Source: Hydra vulgaris (taxonomy: Eukaryota > Cnidaria > Hydrozoa > Anthoathecata > Hydridae). Taken from it: a DNA stretch of 64,000 bases. Below, piece after piece: positions 1 through 14,499 of the stretch. A program made the translations under genes and the position numbers. The stretch is taken from NCBI RefSeq assembly GCF_038396675.1, contig NC_088920.1:71602501-71666500 (forward strand), given 5' to 3'. Position 1 is the first letter of the stretch; each line of letters opens with the position of its first letter. The notes beneath the pieces are model-generated. The model was not told the origin of the DNA. It did not search any database and saw only the letters and a program-made list of their open reading frames with translations.

Positions 1-195
1 AGCAAAAACTAAAATATTAGGGTTCAATTTTATATTATTAATGTCTAATTTTAATTGTTTTTGGAATTCATTATTTATGTTTTGGAATTTTATAGTTTTA
101 ATTAAGTGTAATAAATCATTTTCAAAATTTTCCAGGTCAGAAATAAATGGTGGGGTATTAAGCTCCAAGTTTATACTTGTTGAGCACTCTTTAAT
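1..195 (-). pseudogene. Penelope-like element, region following the N-terminus (fragment)
   Basis: Read on the minus strand from about 195 to 1, one open frame contains NTPPFISDLENFENDLLHLI and then FQKQLKLDI and NPNILVFA. This matches the conserved segment of Penelope-like reverse transcriptases that follows the N-terminal RWKA block and precedes the fingers domain. The frame runs off the left edge, so the rest of the element lies outside. It is head-to-head with the element's N-terminal block at 216-356, which is on the other strand. Family call rests on recalled motif patterns. Confidence 0.6.
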
Positions 196-215
196 TGTAT
201 TTTACCTAACCTAAA

Positions 216-356
216 CATGGAAACTAACAATTTCACTTACTCTCTCAAAAATATCCCGATCCCAGACAAAAAAAGTTATACTATTTCATTAATAGACAAA
301 GTAGAACACTTTATTAAAAGAATTCGTTGGAAAGCCCATTTTTTCTTAAATTTTTT
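216..356 (+). pseudogene. Penelope-like element, N-terminal block (inverted fragment)
   Basis: An ATG at 216 opens a frame with SLKNIPIPDKKSYTISLIDK, then FIKRIRWKAHFF. This is the typical start of PLE proteins, with the NIPIP and KR-RWKA motifs about 30 residues apart. The similarity ends near 350, where the inverted repeat at 355 begins. The next part of the same protein type lies on the opposite strand at 1-195, so the copy carries a 5' inversion. No intact protein can be made. Confidence 0.6.
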
Positions 357-691
357 TCACCATCGCTGGATCATCAGGAAGAGTTACTAAATCTCAAAAA
401 AAATTCAATTTATAGAAAAAAATATCTGAAAAATCTGAATTAATTTCTAAATGTAGGCACGAAAATAAATACCTCTTAAAAAATTATAAAAACAAATGAC
501 CAAATTAAACTATCCCCATTCCAAAGAAAATTATTTCATAATTACTTTCTGTAACTTCCCGTTAACAAAAAAATATAGTAATTAAAAATTTTTTATAATA
601 ATTTATAACTTCCTGTAAAATATTTTTTTCTATAAATTGAATTTTTTTTTGAGATTTAGTAACTCTTCCTGATGATCCAGCGATGGTGAAA
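355..691. repeat. Inverted repeat, about 71 bp arms, 194 bp spacer
   Basis: Arms 355-425 and 620-691 are reverse complements over essentially their whole length, apart from the length of one A/T run. Both contain the CTGATGA...GAAA part of a hammerhead core; only the right arm continues into a complete motif. The spacer holds the end of a LINE reading frame (428-499). The arrangement fits two opposed copies of one PLE terminal sequence. Confidence 0.8.
428..499 (+). pseudogene. C-terminal tail of a CR1-like LINE protein (fragment)
   Basis: The frame EKSELISKCRHENKYLLKNY..NK ends at a TGA at 497-499. It closely resembles the end of the LINE on the minus strand at 46361-46440 (SELISKCRPENKFFLKNYK). 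The two are therefore copies of one family. Only about 23 codons are left here, inside the spacer of the inverted repeat. Confidence 0.55.
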
Positions 692-714
692 CTCCGAGTC
701 GAAGATAAAAGTTA
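659..714 (+). ncRNA. Hammerhead ribozyme motif of a Penelope-like element
   Basis: The core CTGATGA (669-675) is followed by a short stem II CCA-GCGA-TGG, GAAA, stem III ACT-CCG-AGT and the cleavage site C700. Stem I pairs CTTC before the core with GAAG after C700, and AACT with AGTT further out. All invariant hammerhead positions are present in order. Hammerheads with very short stem III are known from PLE terminal repeats. The inverted copy at 355-400 lacks the stem III and cleavage half. Self-cleavage is predicted only. Confidence 0.7.
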
Positions 715-792
715 GATAAGTGTTTTTTACTAATTATTGCTCTGTTCTTTAAGAACATTGAGCACTCTATTTGTAAAATACACTAACATAAT

Positions 793-822
793 TTACATAT
801 ATATATATATATATATATATTA
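793..822. repeat. (TA)n microsatellite
   Basis: Short uninterrupted TA run, the first of about ten in the window. Confidence 0.95.
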
Positions 823-936
823 TTAATGGATCAGAAAAAATAATCTCCAATATTTTTAAAAATTTGAATATTTAACGAAATAAGTTTTGTCAATGAATCA
901 TAAAATATTTTTTCCAATTTAAAAAGGAGTTAAATT

Positions 937-1254
937 TTATTTGGTAATTTTACACAAAAGCTTTTTGATATTGTCTTTATGTTGCAAAATGCGTGTAGAG
1001 AAAAAACATTTTTTATTTGAAGACTGAGGTATTGTAATATTAGCACATTTGTAATGATACCATTTGACTGGACAATGAAAATTAATACACTCTGTCAAAG
1101 GAAAAAATTTTGAACATTTACACATGCAGAATAGCTGTAGTTGATTTGGATTCAATTTTCTTGTTACAATTTTTGTCAATGTAACTTTTTCAAAAACTGT
1201 TTTAAGTTTATCTTTAATCATATAACAGAATTTCTCAGATACAGAGTTTATCAT
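937..1254 (-). pseudogene. PHD-finger-like fragment, 105 aa
   Basis: The minus-strand frame holds FCMCKCSKFFPLTECINFHC followed by WYHYKCANI. The C-x-C...C-x4-C-x3-WYHYKC layout matches the first two thirds of a PHD zinc finger of the type often found at the C-terminus of transposon or host proteins (CIC...C.N..C..GWYHY.C). The expected last W-x-C-x2-C is degraded to KKCFFSTR. No start context or upstream exon is clear, so this is probably a remnant. Zinc binding is inferred from spacing only. Confidence 0.45.
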
Positions 1255-1890
1255 TTGTCATGTTTCCATTACTCCAACAGACAATATTTTGTTTTGGTTA
1301 CCATCATTTGTTGTTGTATTTGATAGTAATACTAGTGATTAGTTTCAATTAGACCATCTTTATTAAGTGGATAATTTTGGTCATCTTTCTACAACTCTAA
1401 GCTGTTTCTATATTTATAGAGAATTTCATTTAAAAAATACCCATTTCATGAAAATTTTTTTTTTTAATTCCATCTAAACTTGCTCTTAGAATAATCAACA
1501 TCAATGTACAAACCCGAGACAGAAATGGAAAGATTTATTTGTTGTAGAGACATTGCATTCAAAAGTTTATATTTTGCAATACTTTCCATTTTAAGAATAA
1601 TCTGTTGGAATATAGAAAACAATTTCAGATTATTACATTATTTGATTTATAAAGACTCGTGAGGGGTTATCAACATTTACATTGTACCCCATTTTATGAA
1701 CAGATTCAGTATTTTATAAACAGATGCAGTGTTTTTCCTTTAAGTTTTAGAAAATATTTCCATAGTATTAAGTTGATTTTGATGAGATTTTATAAACAAT
1801 TTTTGTAAAACTTTTGATTTTTCTGTAATTTTATCTTGGCTTTTGTTAATAAGCAATGGCTCATAATGAGCAGTAATTGGTTTAGCCTGA
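1255..1890. other. AT-rich sequence without a recognised gene
   Basis: Only short frames with no family signature are seen. A (TA)n run at 1891-1914 ends the stretch and is the insertion site of the next element. Confidence 0.5.
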
Positions 1891-2119
1891 TATATATATA
1901 TATATATATATATACACTACCGTGCAAAAGTCTCCGCTCATGTGTAATATTTGCAAGGAACAGTAAATGCAATACATTTTAGGATGATTTTAAATATATA
2001 AAAAGAATAAAATGTTAACATAAAAAGTTGATGAGGCCAAATTATAATTTTGCATACTTTTTCCTTTTCTTTTTGTTTACCTTTGTTTTGTTGAGTTCTG
2101 CTGCTAAAAACATGGCAGA

Positions 2120-2223
2120 AATTTTTCTATATGAATAACCTTTTTCACGTAAAATACATATAAAGTTCTTCAGTATTCTTAATTAAATTTAAAACTGCAC
2201 AAGGTTATTCATATAGAAAAATT
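2120..2223. repeat. 23 bp inverted repeat inside the Tc1 5' region
   Basis: 2120-2142 and 2201-2223 are perfect reverse complements, 58 bp apart. The right arm is coding (the GYSYRKI region of the transposase); the left arm lies just upstream in the non-coding leader. The left arm may be a small local duplication. Confidence 0.8.
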
Positions 2224-3192
2224 GCTTCCAGGTTAAAAATATCCGAATCAGGTGTGAGATATGCTCTACAACGATTGCATGATATTGGTTCCAACAGTGA
2301 CAGATCACGTTCTGGAAGACCAAGAGTTACATCACGGCAAGAAGATACGTTTATTGTTGTGTCCAGCAAAAGAAATAGAAAAATTCCAGCCACAATTTTA
2401 ACAGCAGAACTCAACAAAACAAGGGTAAAGCCAGTATCAACTGATACTGTAAAAAGAAGACTAAGATCAGTCAACTTAATTGTACGCGTTGCTGCACGTA
2501 AACCTTTGTTGAGGGCAGTAAATAAGGAGAAAAGATTGGAATGGGCAAAAATGCATAAAAATTGGGGATTAGAAGATTGGAAGAAAGTTCTATGGACAGA
2601 CGAGAGTAGGTTCGAACTTTTTGGTACCCGATGTCGCGTGCATGTTAGTCGTTTACCTAATGAAAGAGTGCTTCCTCAATGTATACAAAGTACTGTAAAA
2701 CATGGAGGTGGTAATATTATGCTTTGGGGATGTTTTGGCAATGGGTTAACTAGAGATTTAGTTAAAATCACATCTACCATGGATAAACACATGTACCATA
2801 ATATTTTGGTTAAGCACGCGATTCCATCTGGTATTTGTATAATTGGGAAAGGATTAATCATGGAGCAGGACAACGATCCAAAACATGCATCTGGATAATG
2901 CAAAAATTATTTGAAACTAAAAGAAAGGGGAAAAGTTTGCAAAATTATGACATGGCCTCCTCAATCACCAGATCTATCACCCATAGAAAAGTTGTGGGAT
3001 GAACAGGATCGGAAGATCAGAGAAGCAGGTGAAACATCTTTTATTAATCAGCAAATGCTATGGGAACGTTTGCAAAAAGCTTGGAATGAGATAACAGCGG
3101 AAACCATGAATAAATTATTAGCCCGAATGCCAAGATTATGTGCTGCTGTTATACGCTCCAAGGGGCCTCATATTGATGAAAAAAAAATTTAA
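2164..3192 (+). pseudogene. Tc1/mariner transposase (DD38E) with one in-frame stop
   Basis: DDE transposase. The frame is open from 2164 to a TAA at 2896-2898 and resumes in the same frame to 3192. N-terminal helix-turn-helix: QGYSYRKIASRLKIS, then RSRSGRPRVTSRQ (GRPR motif). Catalytic residues: D in WTDESRF (about 2598), D at 2869 in QDNDPKH and E at 2986 in SPIEKLWD, with 38 residues between the last two. No good ATG precedes the HTH, so the start may lie in an upstream exon or be lost. Apart from the stop nine codons after the second D, the protein is complete to IRSKGPHI. DD38E fits the 'Intruder' type rather than classic Tc1. Confidence 0.88.
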
Positions 3193-3372
3193 CATTTACA
3201 ACTTTGTATATTAACATTTTATTGATTTTATATATTTAAAATCATCCTAAAATGTATTGTATTTACTGTCTAATTCATTGTTTAATAAACAATTAAAAAT
3301 AAACGCAATTTTCTTGCAAACTTTTGTTACTTTATTGAAATATTACAAATGAGCGGAGACTTTTGCACGGTA

Positions 3373-3375
<3 letters not shown>

Positions 3376-3408
<33 letters not shown>

Positions 3409-3416
3409 CTAAAAAA

Positions 3417-3481
<65 letters not shown>
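3376..3481. repeat. (TA)n array between two Tc1 elements
   Basis: Two TA runs separated by a short unique piece (3405-3420). Both neighbouring elements end exactly at its borders. Confidence 0.95.
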
Positions 3482-3484
<3 letters not shown>

Positions 3485-5246
3485 CTGCGGACAAAACTAC
3501 GTGAACGATTGCAAATAGTTTTTTTTAATGAAATTTTCAATGTCTTAAAATAAGTTTATAGTTTAATACTATATATGGTTGGATAGAGCGTTTTTTGCTC
3601 TATAAGACTGTGTAAAGTGTATTCTCTAATAATTTGTTTAAAATTAAACATATCTAAATGTTCAAAAAGCATCAAATATTTTGCGCGACAAAACCACGTG
3701 AACGATTATACAAACGTAAAAGAATAATTTTACTAACATCAACAAATAATAGATTCTAAAAAAAAAAAAACATTAATATTTAGTTGCATAGCCTTTAGAA
3801 TCGATAACGGCCTTGCACCGTCTTGGCATAGATTCTACAAGAGTTTCTAGTAACTGTTTTGGTAATGCCTCCCATTCATACTGTACGGCTCGAAAAAGTT
3901 CATCCGGTTTTTGAAATTTGCGACCTCCCAAGCGTCGCTCAACTTTAATCCATAAATTTTCAATTAGATTTAAGTCGGGAGATTGGGCAGGCCACTTCAA
4001 AACCGTTATGCTATTATTTATGAGCCAATTTTTTACAGTCAAAGCTGTATGTTTAGGGTCATTATCATGTTGATAAACCCAATTGTGAGGCATTTTTTCT
4101 AAAGCGTGTGGCAACATTTGATTAGATAATATTTCACTGTACTGTAGTTGGTCCATTATACCGTTTACACAGTACAACGGACCAATTCCAGCCCAGAACA
4201 CCCCCAAACCATTATATTGCCACCCCCAAATTTTACAGTTCCTATTGTATACTCTTTTGCAAATCTTTTACCTACTGGACGCCTAACATAACCTCGACCG
4301 TCGCTGCAAACCATGTTAAATATACTTTCATCCGACCACAAAACTGTTTTCCAATTTTCAACCGTCCAGTTTAAGTGATCTTTAGCGAACTGTAGGCGAT
4401 CTTTGACGTGCCTGGGCTTAAGGAATGGTTTCTTTGCAGGTCTGTGCCCATAAAGACCTCCTTCGTTTAAACGCCTTTGAATCGTTCGTGTGCTTACGTT
4501 TTCCATGCCTGTTTGCAGACGAATTTCAGGGGCTGTCAAATGTGGATTCTCAAGAGATTCTCGCACAATTTTTCGATCAGTACTAAAAAATAAAATGTTA
4601 AACATTAAAATTAACATTAACATTAATATTATTAAGATTAAATATTAAAAAAAATAAAATTAAAGGAATATTACCGCTTATCCGTAATACGTGGACGACC
4701 ACCTTTCTTAACGATCTTTTTGCTCTTTTCTCGGTGTATAATTTTATGTATTCCACCTTTTGACATCTTCACATGAGCTGCAATTTGCCCAATGGACCAT
4801 TTTTCTTCTTTGCGCAAACGCAAAACCAAGCTTTCAATTTTTGAATCAGTTTGACGAACCATTATAGTTTAATTTTTTTAATTTTTTGATGTTAAACAGA
4901 ATAATCTTGAGAAATTTAAATGATTGTAAGTTCTTAGAATACCAAAACCACATGAACGATTTTTAAAAGCACTGATTTCGATGTGAATATAATATAATTT
5001 GCATCAAAAATGACGCTTTTATAAATCGTTCACGTGGTTTTGTCGCTCAAAATTTTCGAAATTATTTTAACGTTTATACATGTATGATTTTATACGTATT
5101 ATTAAAGAATACACTTTACACAATCTTATAGAGCAAAAAACGCTCTATCCAATCATATATAGTATTAGAGAAAAAACTTTTTTTAAGGTGTTGAAACTTT
5201 TGTTTCAAAAAATCTGCAATCGTTCACGTAGTTTTGTCCGCAACTG
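3482..5246 (-). mobile_element. Tc1-like element with long IR/DR-type TIRs, 1765 bp
   Basis: Ends CAGCTGCGGACAAAAC (3482) and its near-complement at 5246, each next to TA. The inverted repeats stay similar for about 155 bp (3482-3640 and 5090-5246). A core ACAAAAC-T/C-ACGTGAACGATT occurs twice in each end in the same orientation relative to that end: outer sites 3487-3510 and 5218-5241, inner sites 3684-3706 and 5024-5046. A further weaker copy is at 4941-4963. This is the IR/DR layout known from Sleeping Beauty-like elements. The transposase is on the minus strand. Confidence 0.9.
3773..4862 (-). pseudogene. Tc1 transposase (DD34E) with a 92 bp intron and one frameshift
   Basis: Exon 1 (4862-4675) encodes the first HTH (MVRQTDSKIESLVLRLRK, SIGQIAAHVKMSKGGIHKII) and a GRPR motif. 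A GT-AG intron at 4674-4583 joins in frame to exon 2 (RTDRKIVRESL). Catalytic residues: D in WSDESIF, D in HDNDPKHT, E in LNLIENLW with 34 residues between the last two. A one-base frameshift near 4195-4207, just after GGGNIMVWG, breaks the frame. The protein ends AVIDSKGYATKY, the usual Tc1 C-terminus. Otherwise full length, about 340 aa. Confidence 0.87.
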
Positions 5247-5248
5247 TA

Positions 5249-5632
<384 letters not shown>

Positions 5633-5716
5633 AATATTCCTTCAGATTTTGGTTGATAATATCAGTATTGTGGTTACTCATCACACTGGTACTCTCAAAT
5701 ATTGCAACATTAATAT

Positions 5717-5792
5717 GAAGTAGTGCTTGTAACTAGATATTGGTGCTTGTAACCAGATAGTGTTGCTTGTAATTAGTTAGCGGTGCTTTTCT
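5717..5792. repeat. About 20 bp minisatellite, 3-4 copies
   Basis: The unit GTGCTTGTAACTAGATATTG recurs with small changes three times, and a fourth copy is partial (GGTGCTTTT). Confidence 0.8.
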
Positions 5793-6176
5793 AAAAATCG
5801 TCTTGATTTTGCTTCTTATTTCAAAAAAAAAAGTGTATTAAATTTACGTAAACTTTTTTGTTTTTGTTTTTCTCAACGTTTTTTTTTTTTTTAAATTAAT
5901 TTAAATGCTTGTATTTATTTGAAAGTTTATTTAGAATAAAAATTAATAATGTTAAATTTTTAGAATAAAAATTATTAATGGTAAATTATTTTTCAGTTTT
6001 TTTATTTTAAAAAAAATCAAGCAATCAAATTTTTATGCTTATTTAAAATATTGAACCCTAGTGATGAATCCAAATGATGGGTTGTATACTAATATATTAT
6101 ATAATGTACAAATATTGAACCCATTTGATGTCTTAATGAACTCAAGGGATGTATTAGTTTATTATATAACAAATAT

Positions 6177-6404
6177 GGTATTGGTGTAGTGGTAGAGCGC
6201 TCGCTTCATAAGCGAGAGGTTCCGAGTTCACGTCCCTGGTAGTTTGGCGCTTAACTTGTTTCTCCGCCGTGGCCTTGTTCGTCAAGGTTTGTGTTTCAGA
6301 GTTATAGAGTTAAGAGAGGGCTATAACCACAAGTAGCCTCCTTATCTGTAGTGGCCTTCTCGGCCTTGGGGAGGTGAATTACAAAAAGAAAATTAAAATA
6401 AATA
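6177..6404 (+). mobile_element. tRNA-derived SINE, family 2, copy 1 (full length)
   Basis: The 5' head folds like a tRNA: D-arm box GTGTAGTGGTAGAGCGC, anticodon arm CTCGC-TTCATAA-GCGAG (anticodon CAT, Met-like) and a B-box-like GAGTTCACGTCCC. A body follows with GTCAAGGTTTGTGTTTCAGA and a tail containing GTGGCCTTCTCGGCCTTGGG, then an A-rich end. The same body and tail recur at 16515-16735 and, inverted and diverged, at 50981-51127. Not a functional tRNA: the acceptor stem does not close and the copy ends in A-rich sequence. Confidence 0.82.
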
Positions 6405-6649
6405 ATGAACTTAGCCATTATCACTTGGGTTTTGATTTGAACAAAATATAAAGTTTATTCATGTTGTTTATGTAATTATATTGAATATTCATTTTTATTA
6501 AGATTTTTAACTAATAATTTTTAGGTATATTAGATTTATTATTTGCAGTTATTAACTTAGGAAAATACTCTAGCATGTTAGTTTAAATTATTTTTTTCTG
6601 TTTTATAAATTAAAAATAATTTGATGTTTTTTATGAATTTATAGCTGCC

Positions 6650-6815
6650 TATAACAATATATGAGTCTATGTTGGATATTGTAAATGAACAGGTGAGATA
6701 TAACATTATATGACTTTTATAACATTATATGAATCTATATTTTATATTGTAAATTAACAGGTGACTTATATAACAATATATGAATGCATGGTGGATGAAA
6801 TGAACAAGTGATATT
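6650..6815. repeat. Tandem repeat, about 55-65 bp unit, 3 copies
   Basis: The motif ATAACA(A/T)TATATGA...TATTGTAAATGAACAGGTGA occurs at about 6652, 6719 and 6770 with progressive divergence. 6405-6640 and 6816-7550 show nothing recognisable. Confidence 0.75.
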
Positions 6816-7559
6816 CTCTTGGTTATCAAATAGAACAAATAGAAACCGTGTAAATGTTCGTTACTTTGGATCAAGTTTCTTAGTCATACAACACACCAAG
6901 ACTTACCATGACAACACACCAAGACTTATTTACAAATTTTAAGGATGTTGTTAAAAATTTGGATACAACAATGATATACCAAATATCAATGGACAGTCTA
7001 TTTTTGTCTGACTTGAACTATTTTACATTTTCTTATTAATGTTGGAGCTTGCATATTGCCCATAGCAGTTTAAATTCTTTTAGAGTCTGTCACCTGTCAC
7101 AAAAGAGAGACACAAAAGAAAATGGAATCTAAAAAATGTTTTGAATGTTGCTTATTCTATTTTACATGATGTTTGCTTATTATATAAATTTTCTCAACCA
7201 GTAACAGAAAATTGAGAAAATTTATCTACCCTCCTAACTTCTTTAAAACTTCTGCTTAGCAAGGTAACTTCTACTTTAGTACTAGCTCCATTTAAAGTTC
7301 ACAAGCAATGATGAAGAAGGATCAAGTTTTTTACGTGACAATAAGTTACTGGCAATTACAGTTAGACAGACAACATTCTTTGTGAACCATCTGACTTGCT
7401 GATTGATATAAAAGTATTGACAAGAGAACCAATATGAATAGATATGATTCAAAATGTTTCTAAATGGTTCTTGATTTCTATTTTAGGCGGTTTAAAAACA
7501 AAAAAGTGTTTACCTTTTTTCTTTTTTTTTCTCAACATCTTTGCTTCCAACAAGGCTGC

Positions 7560-8364
7560 AAGCAACCACTATTAGAGTTGGAAGTTACTGGAAGAGAAAA
7601 AATGAAATTTGTAGAGCAAGATAACGATTGACAGACAACTTAAAAGATTGCAAATTATATGAATCAGGAAAGCAAGATGAAGGAAGTGAATTCCAAAGAA
7701 CTGATGTTCGAGGAAAAAAACTGTGCGAATAAGAGTTTTAGGATCAGTCACAGAAAAAAAATGAGACTTTAATGAATGATGAGTAGCACGAGAATGAGTT
7801 TTAGTAGATGGCACAAGAGACGCTAGCTCTTTAGAGCAGTGTCCATTATAGTATTTATAAGAAAGAAAGAGAAGCAACACTAGAACGATGTGACAATGGT
7901 TGAAGGCTGGCTGCAAGAGCAGGTCCAACTATGTTTAAAATGGAAAAATTTGGATTTTATCTAAATTAAAGTTCACCAGCCACTGTGAGTCCCATGCTGT
8001 AGCAGAAGTGAGATCCATTTCAAGCTCAAAACCCCCCACGAAGAGAGTGTTGGCTTCTTATCATGACTAGAATAAATAGTAGTATCATCAGCGAACGCCA
8101 CCTAGATGTGAGAATTTCTTAAGGATCGTTAATGTAAGTTAAAAAGAGTATAGGGCTGAGGACAGAACCTTGAAGAACCCCTGAAGTAACAGGATATGAA
8201 GGAGGGTGCTGTCTGTCGGGTACAACTTTTATGCTGTGATTGAAAAGAAAGAATTCAATAATCTTAAAGATGTTACCAGATACAACATAAGAAGAAAGCT
8301 TATGGAGAAGATCAGCATGCCAAACTTTATCAAAAGCTTTAGAAATGTCAAGAGCAATAGCCAT
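7560..8364 (-). pseudogene. Non-LTR retrotransposon (Jockey/CR1-like), 3' half of the reverse transcriptase
   Basis: Minus strand. 8364-8119 encodes ALDISKAFDKVWHADLLHKL (RT motif A, catalytic D), then GVLQGSVLSPILFLTYIND (motif B). The next frame, at 8100-8068, gives AFADDTTIYS (motif C, FADD). Shifted frames continue to NGHCSKELASLVPSTKTHSR and the LINE C-terminal end near 7572. No endonuclease is present and similarity stops at about 8365, so the copy is 5'-truncated. At least two frameshifts separate the pieces. Confidence 0.85.
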
Positions 8365-8619
8365 TAAAAAAAAAAAAACTTCAAGATCATTTAATTGCTT
8401 CTTAAGTTATATTTCCTTGCTATTTTAAATATATTTGAACCTTTTCTGAACAAATACCTTACAGTCTATCCAACAATTCCATTTACTTTGATGTAAAGAA
8501 ATGATAATAAAGTTGCTTTAAGTTATTGCAAAACTAGTTGTCCTGGAAAAATGCAGAAATGCTGGAAAATGTTGAAATCTCCACCAAAATAAAAACCACA
8601 CACATATGTGTGTGTGCAA

Positions 8620-12413
<3,794 letters not shown>

Positions 12414-13137
12414 AAAATATTTTGTAATATAATTATTACATTTTTAAAAGATTTAATTGTTCAATAAAGTTTTTTAACAAACATTGAAATAAAAGACTTA
12501 ACTTAGAAATATTAACAAACAAAATATACATAATAAATCGTTAAAAATGACTTTATAAAAAACCAAAATCAAAATAGAATAAACTAGCAGTTTAATTAGA
12601 GAGATAAATGTAACATAAGTATAATGAGTTTATTATGTGATGGATTTTTTATTTTAATATGGACTCTTTTACCTTTTATTTTTGTTTGGTTGGAGCAAAA
12701 TGTAAAAAACCTCAAAAGAATTACCGTTAGGCAGATTTTTGCAATTAATTAATTGATTCAAGTTATTAATTGATGCATTTATATACAAGTTATTAATTGA
12801 TGTTGATAGAATTTTTTTTTATCAGTTTTAAGATAATTTATAACACAGATTTACAATGACAAAAAAAAAAGATTTTTTTTGTCTTTTAAATCCCAGCCAA
12901 GTATTTTTGCTCAATTAACCAAACAACATTTACGACCAAGTTATATATAGAGTTAATCGTAAAAAAAAAAAATTGATTATAGCAAGAGGGAACAAAACTA
13001 AAACGTTTTGTAAAAGACTTGGATTAGTCTTTTATAATAAGCTAATGTCAAAAAGGAACTGGATTTTTTAATAACCACATCTGAAAAAAGGAAATCTGGT
13101 TCTTTTTTAATTGTAACTTTCAAATTTTATGTTTTTA

Positions 13138-13305
13138 ATGAAGATGATTTAAAAGTTCTTGGGATACATTCAGAATCAAAGATAACAATTATGTCATGCA
13201 CATATTGTTTTTAAAAAAAATGTACAAACAAACATAAATTAAAGGTAAAAGAAGCGCTTCACATTAAATGAGAAAATCCTTTACCTAATAACTTTTATTT
13301 AATTA
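13138..13305 (+). pseudogene. Possible C-terminus of a GIY-YIG/Penelope-type element
   Basis: Plus-strand frames read DDLKVLGIHSESKI, then, after a stop, KLKVKEALHIK and ENPLPNN. The KVKEALHIKWE-PxLNKQ-like ending is familiar from GIY-YIG-bearing retroelement proteins. The fragment is short and broken. The rest of 12414-13600 shows no recognisable gene. Confidence 0.3.
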
Positions 13306-13629
13306 AACTGCCAGTTTAGTTTATTTTGATTTTTTTTATATCGATTGGTTATTTACCAAGTCTTTTTTGTAATAATTTTTATTAGTTTGGTATGAATATA
13401 TTTTGTCTGTTAATGTTTCTCTGTAAAATCTTCTATTTTTAATATCCAGAGTTTTTATTTAAGATTAAGTCTTTTGAAAATGTAATAGTTATGTTAAAAA
13501 AATGTCAAGAATAAAAAATATTGTGTTATTTTTAAGTATATGAGTGTTTATATAATTATTTTTGTAAATAGTTTGAATGAAATTTTATTTGTGTATCAAG
13601 TGTCTGTTTTTATTATATTTTTATTATAG

Positions 13630-13743
13630 CCTCGAACGTCATTCATTGAAATAAGTTACACTTTGGCATCTGAAGAAGCAGAAAGAATCGGTGTTGATCA
13701 TGTTGCTAGGCTATCATCAACTGGTCACTCAGATGTATCTCAA
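13630..13743 (+). other. Candidate internal exon, orphan
   Basis: An acceptor-like TTTTTATTATAG precedes an open stretch reading [20 protein letters not shown] and then [19 protein letters not shown] lies directly upstream in frame, so translation would need splicing at 13629. The donor (CAAG/GTTCTA) is weak. No partner exon was found. Confidence 0.3.
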
Positions 13744-14263
13744 GGTTCTAATAAAATATATATATATTTTGATTTGTCATGCTAAATTAAACAAACTTAG
13801 CGTGAGAATTGATATGCAAGACTTACATTATAGAGGAATAAGTATGCAGTTAGATAAATAGAAACATGATATTAGACATGAGAATTGTCCTGAGATAAGA
13901 AGATTTCATTCTGTTTGTGAATTACTGTCCCTATTTTTATTTTTTACTGTCAGTTGTGTAACCTCCAGTTTTTTCCTGGTCGCCCTTTGGGTCACTGAAA
14001 TAATGTCTTGAGTCATTCTTGAGTCTGATTTTTTGGTAGTTTATCTTAAATACGGGGAAAAAATTAAAAAAAAAAGTTAAAATAAAAGCCTACTAAAATA
14101 CACCTAATATAATAAAATATAACTAATAAGAAACTGTCAAATTAAAAACAAATTAATTATATTTATTTTAATTATATATATTAATTGTTTAATAGTATTG
14201 CAATGGAAAAAGCTATGTGTAATGTTCTTACTTTTATTTATTTTTTGTCATAATTGATATCTG

Positions 14264-14316
14264 TTTTTTTTCTAGTTTTTATTTTGTCATTGACAAAATA
14301 AAAACTAGAAAAAAAA
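14264..14316. repeat. Perfect palindrome, 26 bp arms, 1 nt centre
   Basis: TTTTTTTTCTAG...TTTTGTCA, T, then its exact reverse complement. It would form a hairpin with virtually no loop. No gene is adjacent. Confidence 0.9.
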
Positions 14317-14499
14317 TTGGGAATTGTTTTTATTTAAAACTCAATGTGTTAGTTTTTGGTTTATGTTTGGTGTTTGCAATATTTATATTTAAGGAAAAAA
14401 TTATGTAAATTAAATAAATAAAATTTTATACTTGTATCATACATTTTTGTTTTTATTTCTCTATAAATTTCAATATACCGATGGAAATCATCTATTTGT

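Larger units (their letters stand above)
1915..3375 (+). mobile_element. Tc1/mariner element, DD38E type, 1461 bp
   Basis: Terminal inverted repeats of 26-27 bp start CACTACCGTGCAAAAG at 1915 and end as the exact reverse complement at 3375. Both ends abut TA inside (TA)n, as expected for the TA target duplication of this superfamily. One transposase gene on the plus strand fills most of the element and is broken by a single stop codon. Both ends look intact, so the copy is fairly young. Confidence 0.9.

Noticed and set aside
2205..2474. Minus-strand frame over the first Tc1 transposase
   Set aside because: Shadow of the plus-strand transposase, which has the motifs.
6177..6250. Functional tRNA-Met or tRNA-Ile genes (also 31318 and 34728)
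   Set aside because: The heads have A and B boxes but no closed acceptor stem, and each continues into a shared SINE body with an A-rich tail.
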